Assembly: GCF_932276165.1 (NCBI RefSeq)
Contig: NC_064009.1
Location: 1,922,001 to 1,986,000 of the forward strand
From: Plutella xylostella
Taxonomy: Eukaryota > Arthropoda > Insecta > Lepidoptera > Plutellidae
Reading direction: 5' to 3'
DNA length: 64,000 nt
The notes below the pieces were generated by a model, which saw only the letters and a list, made by a program, of their open reading frames with translations, ran no database searches and was not told the origin of the DNA. Position 1 is the first letter of the stretch. Each line of letters starts with the position of its first letter. This document shows, piece by piece, positions 58,323 to 64,000 of this stretch. A program made the position numbers and the translations under genes.

Positions 58323-60353
58323 ATTACTTAGGTAGTTAAAGTTTCTGGCGGCAGAAAGGTTAATTCTAAATAAACACTACAAAAACACAACCATTTTGTA
58401 GCGTCTATTTTTGGAATATTTTACTAAGTAGGTACATTGACCTACCGTTGGTAAGTCGTATTTATTTACGAATAAGATTTTATGAGTAGTAGGTATATCT
58501 ACTTATATGAGTATTTTAAGAATAATTTAAATCCAGTCATGCTTTGTAGTCTTTCATTGTCATGAATAGTTTAATTGTGATAGGTTCAGGAGATCGAGAT
58601 CTAGATTATAGCTTATCTAGACAGTCTAGACACTATAGCATTGTCTACGTCAAGATAAATCCGACTTTGTATGTGCAATATTATTTATTTTAACGACGGA
58701 AAAAGCCGTATAATTACTGGATACCTAGTTAAGTTCTTAGATAAAGTGATTCAAGAGGAGACATCTCATCCACGGCCATCCGACCCTAAACTATAGACAG
58801 ATCCTGCATGTAATATATACAAAATTCTATATACACAAACGATAAACAGACAGACACAAGTGCTCACCATCATCACACGAATATTTTTCCCTGACAAGAT
58901 TCAAATCTGCGGCCCCAAGCTTTGGAAGCAGGTCCACCACCGCCTAAGCTACGGTTTCTATGAACTATAAACATTGATTTCTAAGTTACTATACGCTCTA
59001 AACTACATAAAGAAAACCTGCCAGTCACCTGAAATTCACCTGAAATATTTTTTCTCCACTTATTAGGGTTTTTACGATGACGCAACTGGCAACATTTTGA
59101 CCTTCGTATGTTTTCTCAGAATATTAACTCAACATTAATTAGAAACACGGTTTATTTGTCTCAAGGCGCTGCTTTAATGCAGTTCAAATGCAATTAAGTA
59201 AGACTTAATACTAGGACTTATACATGTAGCTACAGTATGGTGAATGTTCTGTACTTATGTGTTTATTTTGGTTAAAGTTTCAACGGTGAAAAGTGCGTTT
59301 ATTTTGCCCGATCGAACGTTAAGAAAATTGATGAAATTGAGCGATTTTTTGTTGTTGAAAATAACATAGGACTTAACTTACAGGTGCAGATTGTTTGTAA
59401 CTGTTTTATCAAGTAGATAATAAAACTTATTTGATATCATGATGGTCTAGTAATAATAATCCCTAACTGATTTAACGTAACATGTACCTAGAGGTAACTA
59501 CTACAACTATAAAATACGTATAAGTTACAACCTGTCAAAATAGTATGAAAGTAACTACTAGTCATCGGTAGATAGAGTTATTGAAACTGGCAGTAAATCA
59601 AAAAATGTCATAATATAAATAAAATACATCAAATTACAAATAATTGTAAAATTTTACGTCCAATAAAGAATATTTCATTTCATTTAATTTCAAACATCGT
59701 ACAATAATATTAGTTTCACATAGCTGAGGTTATTCCTTGATTTAGTTTCACCCTGTAGGTTTATCTATTTTGTTGCAATTAAGGCAACTACTCGCATGAG
59801 TAACCGTATGTCAATGTTAATCAAATAAACATTTAATAAATCGCCACATTGTTTTGGTGAGAATTGGATTAAAATATAAATATGAGTAGATAAAGATATA
59901 TAACTATGTACAAAGGCGGACTTATTGTCAAACGCCATTTCTTCCAGGATATTATTGATTCATAGTCCGATATTGATTAGACACTCTTGAGTTGATCCAT
60001 CTTTCATCTGTGACTTTCAGGATCAAACAGTACTGGGGGGTATATGTACTTATCTCTTTGTTGACTGTACAACGAAGATTGCTGGCAGTGAGTAAGCAAC
60101 TTTATTTGCTTATACTTTAGCAAAGTTGTAAAGGATGTCGATAAGAAAAGATTTTAAGGAACTTGTACACTTGACTAAGTTTGTCACAACACAATTATTG
60201 TCACTAGGCCATGTCCTTTGGCATTGGACAAAGGTTCTCTACATATGGAGTTACCACTTCCTAATTAGATTTGTTAGCTCTGTGATTCATTGGTAAACGC
60301 AAATATTATTGTTGAAGTGAAGGCCTCTAAATACTGGTCTGATTCTGAAGTAA
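58323..60353. other. Non-coding; half MITE at 59525
   Basis: No supportable ORF. A decayed tRNA-like stretch on the minus strand at 58895-58955 (GTAGCTTAGGCGGTGG, weak B box) may be an old SINE. Confidence 0.4.
59525..59593. mobile_element. MITE, CTGCCAGTTTC family, right half (copy 4)
   Basis: GTTACAACCTGTCAAAATAG, GATAGAGTTATTGAAACTGG and CAG then TAA match the right half of copies 1-3. The left end is missing. Confidence 0.7.
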
Positions 60354-60385
60354 ATTCACTCGCGAATAATGGAAAAGTGCCACCT
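60354..60385. mobile_element. Solo left end of the ACTCACGAGCAATGAAA MITE
   Basis: TTCACTCGCGAATAATGGAA is a diverged family terminus. No partner seen. Confidence 0.4.
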
Positions 60386-60555
60386 GCCATTACCGTACCA
60401 TGTCACTGTAACTTTTAGTTTTATGAAAATTCAGCATTCTATCTTCTATCCACAACGAAATATCCCGTATAGGTGAAAAATGTCATGAATTGCTTCGAGA
60501 AGAGGACCGTACGGCGCTGTCTTTCTCGACTTGGTATGGCTTAGCGGTTGCACGC

Positions 60556-60696
60556 GTCATCACAACCCATAACGTCCCCACCGCTGGGAAACGGGTCTCC
60601 TTCCAATGAAGGAAGGGTTTAGGCCTAGTCCACCACGCTAGTGCGGATTGGTGGAACCCAACACAAGCTTGTGCTGAGAGAGTTGTTGGCTAAGTC
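60556..60696 (-). mobile_element. 5S-like-head SINE, 3' fragment
   Basis: On the minus strand it contains CAGCACAAGCTTGTG, TAGTGCGGATTGG in its complement and CCGTTTCCCAGCGGTGGGGA near the 3' end. Only the 3' half remains. Confidence 0.75.
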
Positions 60697-61012
60697 ATAT
60701 TGTGCGTGCTCCTAGATAATCCATCAATAACAACTTAGCATAGCAATATTATCCTTGTTGCAAAATCCATGACGATGGATCATAAAAAAGTACGATTTCA
60801 TTCATAGAATCTCAGATAGAACCATTTGACTACATTATCATACTAATAGTTGTCATTACGAGCGATCACGGTTACAATGTAAAAGAGTTGCTATGAATTT
60901 AAAACAATTGACTGTCGACAAAGGTTATGCCGTAGCGAATATTCATTTTATGAATTAGGAAAATTATTATTATAACTCTCCGGCAATAGTTGCGTTGATA
61001 AATATGAATAAA

Positions 61013-61060
61013 TACACGAGCGAGCAATGAAAAAGTTCCAGTGACGTAGCACAAATTACT
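61013..61060. mobile_element. Left end of the ACTCACGAGCAATGAAA MITE
   Basis: TACACGAGCGAGCAATGAAA followed by AAGTTCCAGTG is a clear family end. It abuts the unexplained element starting at 61070. Confidence 0.5.
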
Positions 61061-61069
61061 TAGTGTATT

Positions 61070-63099
61070 TGGGCAGTTCTTCTTTTTAACCTACATAACT
61101 TAGTCTCCATCAGTTGTGAAGAAAAAATCATGAGTTTTACAAATATTTATTTATTTATTTATATTTCAGCGTGCATTGTACAAAAAACACAACGGCTGTG
61201 CACGTTTACAAAAATATAAATTTATATTTTTGTATTTAAAATTACGTTACAGAGTGGTAAATCCGCGTGACAGAGGAGTATTTCATACGAATCTTGGCTG
61301 TCTCCCGCCACTTCATCCTGCGCATATTCGATAATGTTACAAAAAATATATATGACAACATAAAATATAAAAATTTATTTTAACTCCAGAAGATAAATCC
61401 TTATTACCTATTTAGTAAAACAAAATACCTATATATTTTTAAATGATTTCTGAAATATTTAAAAAAATTGTTGAAAATTTGTCTCTTACTACCTAATGTT
61501 TTAGTAGTAACATTCTGTCACGTAGGTTGCCATTTAAAATATTTGTTTGAGCCACTCGTCCTTATTGCCATCGATCTGAGTTTAAGGTCTCCTTTTCCCC
61601 TTGGTAAGATTTCCCCTTTGAGATCCAGACACCGCGTATCGGCCACCCGCAAAGTGTGACAGGAGGTGCGTGTGTTTATTCGGCGACAGCTTCGTCACGT
61701 AGGTAATTGTTAAAATAAAATACAATGAAATTATTATTTTGTTATTTACTCATTGGTAATAACAATTACTTTGAAATCAACATGTGAATATTACACTTTA
61801 TCTTACTGTTTAAATGCTAATCGACTTTGCAACACATTTTACCCCTCTGTCACACGTCAAATCTGTCACATTCTTACCAAACACTCCAACCTGAGAATAT
61901 TCATCAAAGAAAAATTGAAGAAAAACTACACGTTTTGGTTAAAGTACGAAGCGAAAGGAACGTCCAATACACTTGCGCTTCATTAATAAAAAGTTTCGTT
62001 AGTGAAAAAGCTAATTTCGTGCTATTGTTCTCAAGAACAGACGATGAATGTGGTAGACTGTTTAATATGGTGGAGAATGATTTATCGGATGTTTGATGAT
62101 AACATTAAAGTCCTTCCAGCTTCTAATGTAATTAAAAAAGGAAAGAGTATTTTTTTCAAGTTCTATGAGCCACTGCTGTATTTTCGAAATATGGCTGATT
62201 AAAACTTTAACAAATTACGTAATTTTCATTACGTTACTTAAATTTTAGGTTGCCGAAAATATTAATTGTGCAGATAAATGTTATTTTATGTAGTTGGAAC
62301 AAATTTGTCCTTTAAGTTCCTGAAATACGGATATTTCACTCTCCAGAGGTTCTCAAGTGTGATTTCATTAGTTATACTAATAATAAAGATATCTCCAGTA
62401 AATTTTTTGACTAACTTGAAACCATAATGATTTATATGTAAGTTACTAAATTATTATTTTTAAATAAAACTGTTTTATTCCAAAACGCTGCCGCATATTT
62501 AATAGAATAACAACTATGTCACATCGTTTACCACTCTGTAACGATTGGTGTCTCCTGGTAGTCAACTTATTTTTGGTCGTTTATATGTTATGTTATAAAT
62601 AGTGCAGCTTTGGAAAAATCATATTAAATTTAGTCATTGATGTTAACGTCTATGCTGTTAATTTTTTACTGTAATTAGTAGCGAAAAAATATTTATAGCA
62701 AAAACAAGCTTCATTTTAGCTGAAATTGTGACAGAGTGGTAATAACTACTTAATAAATATTTTGTTATAACTAAAAATCCATTCTTTCATATGTTTTCTA
62801 AAATGGTATTTTGTTTATTAACGTATTAAAAAAGTTTCATTTTAATCGACGAAGACTATTTCGTTAAAATAAAATAAAAGATTCTGTGACGAAGGTGTAA
62901 TTTTCTTTGCCTTATCCACGTATTATGTTCTGAAAATCTTGAAAAAATACTTAAACTTCGCGGCCAACCACCTTTTACGATAGAATAGAAATGTAGCTAT
63001 CATAAAAATTATAAGAGTTCACCAAAAAGCTAAAGTTTTTTTTTTCAAATTCGGGATAATTTTTTATCCATTATGTAGGTTAAAAAGAAGAACTGCCCA
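61070..63099. mobile_element. Unclassified ~2.0-kb element with 29-bp inverted ends and repeated internal motif
   Basis: TGGGCAGTTCTTCTTTTTAA... (61070-61098) recurs as an exact inverse at 63071-63099. A second inverted pair lies inside (61246-61280 and 62509-62542, core GTTACAGAGTGGTAAA). Further GTGACAG-type copies are at 61267, 61656, 61838 (minus) and 62728. No transposase is recognisable; the ORFs at 61753, 61827 and 62002 overlap in different frames and lack motifs. It could be a non-autonomous DNA transposon or a diverged autonomous one. Confidence 0.55.
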
Positions 63100-63228
63100 T
63101 TTACATACACGTTGCTGTATTTTATGTGATTGGTAATTAGGTAGGTTGGGTTTGGTAGGATGCCGTTGTTTGAGTTGTTGACATCTAGAATCCCGGGCCT
63201 CTAGTACGGGATTTGTTATTTTTGAAAA

Positions 63229-63335
63229 CTAAAAAAGTTTACGTTTTCTCCTGTCATACATTATCTATCAAAAGTTTCATGATAGTTTCCGCAAGAGGCG
63301 CCACTTAGTATGCGAGAAAACGTAAACTTTTATAG
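63229..63335. mobile_element. Small MITE with AAAAGTTTACGTTTTCTC ends, copy 2
   Basis: AAAAAGTTTACGTTTTCTC and GAGAAAACGTAAACTTTT are perfect inverses of ~18 bp. The interior matches 29831-29947. Confidence 0.8.
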
Positions 63336-63376
63336 TTTTCGCCAAACTGTCAAACCTGTACTAGAGATGATGAGAT

Positions 63377-63538
63377 GCAGATAGATGTGTAGGTTTCCTC
63401 ACGATTTTTCCTTCACCGTTAGAGCGTATACATTCTACCTACTTAAATTCCAAAGAACTCATTGGTACATGTCAGCGCCGGGATTCGAACTCTCTGGACG
63501 TGAGAAGCGGGCGCTTACCCGACTGAGCTACCACTGCT
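63377..63538 (-). mobile_element. tRNA-headed SINE (family 2), 3'-truncated copy
   Basis: On the minus strand it has the head GGTAGCTCAGTCGGGTAAGC, B box GTTCGAATCC and body GAAAAATCGTGAGGAAACC. The second half and tail are missing. The head end lies within a 17-bp perfect hairpin (63531-63572). Confidence 0.8.
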
Positions 63539-63572
63539 TAAAATAAATAGGTACATTTATTTTAAGCAGTGG
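63531..63572. repeat. Perfect 17-bp hairpin at a SINE 5' end
   Basis: CCACTGCTTAAAATAAA (63531-63547) pairs exactly with TTTATTTTAAGCAGTGG (63556-63572) over an 8-nt loop. The first 8 bases belong to the SINE head. Confidence 0.85.
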
Positions 63573-63827
63573 CATTTAATCGGTGTTCAAATTAAGGGCA
63601 ATTTCAATATCATATTTTGTATTCGTGAATTTTTCATAATTTTCATTGCTCCTTATGGCTGTTTTATAAACCTGCCTTGGAGTAAGGAAATTATACTTCA
63701 TCCTAAAAATTTTGATCCTCCTGATTCACTAGCTAGCATAACTATCGCAAGTATCTCAGAACTTAATTAGTTAGGTACCTAACATCATTGCATTTTCTGC
63801 ATTTATATATTTTTCACACCTTTTTAA

Positions 63828-63923
63828 CCTTGGGTTGACTGGTAGAAAATGCTTTTAGCATTAAGTCCCCCCTTTGTACACTTAATTATTTATTTTTTGC
63901 AATAAAGGAATAAATAAATAACT
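63828..63923 (+). mobile_element. Retroelement 3' end with AATAAA-rich tail
   Basis: ACTGGTAGAAAATGCTTTTA, GCATTAAGTCC and GCAATAAAGGAATAAATAAA form a 3' terminus I recognise as very frequent in moth and butterfly genomes. Only this end is present. A shorter ACTGGCAGAAAATGC word is near 35008. Confidence 0.6.
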
Positions 63924-64000
63924 AATGTACGGTGTAGGTGCAGATGAGGGTCGACTACGTTTATGGATGAACAAAAATATATAAGTATTTATAAAACTTA

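Noticed and set aside
61753..62202. Overlapping ORFs as a transposase
   Set aside because: Different frames, short, no catalytic motif; left as part of an unclassified element.

Overview
The window is AT-rich eukaryotic DNA with long gene-free stretches, intron-containing genes with GT-AG splice sites, and dense short transposable elements. The repeat families match those of Lepidoptera: short SINEs with Pol III-type heads, Helitron-like elements carrying GACA repeats, fragments of RTE-like and Jockey/CR1-like retrotransposons, and many MITEs with TAA/TTA or TA target duplications. A moth or butterfly genome is the best explanation. The species cannot be fixed from sequence alone.

The only coding genes I can support are two tandem, same-strand (minus) secreted lipases of the pancreatic/phospholipase A1-like (neutral lipase) family. 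Lipase A (51244-53280) is complete: three exons, 358 residues, signal peptide, Ser167-Asp195-His262 triad and a plausible TATA/Inr promoter. Lipase B (55013-56360) has homologous exons 2 and 3 with the same intron phases, but I could not find its signal-peptide exon. The pair is a local gene duplication, and homology continues into the 3' flanks.

The first ~50.9 kb has no protein gene I can support. It may be intergenic or the intron of a gene whose exons lie outside. It holds about 40 recognisable repeat copies. These include two intact tRNA-derived SINEs with target duplications (867-1144, 35399-35663) and a second tRNA-headed SINE family whose 3' end matches the 3' UTR of LINE fragments in the same window. 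They also include a SINE family with a 5S-rRNA-like head, four Helitron-like copies, several MITE families and RTE 3' ends. Several insertions are nested.

The last 7 kb beyond lipase B is again non-coding. It holds a Jockey-like reverse-transcriptase C-terminus with an 11-bp target duplication (58067-58311). It also holds an unexplained ~2-kb structure (61070-63099) with 29-bp inverted ends and a recurring motif around GTGACAGAGTGGTAA.

I found no rRNA, true tRNA gene, CRISPR array or prokaryote-like system. The notable content is transposable-element biology plus the lipase duplication.
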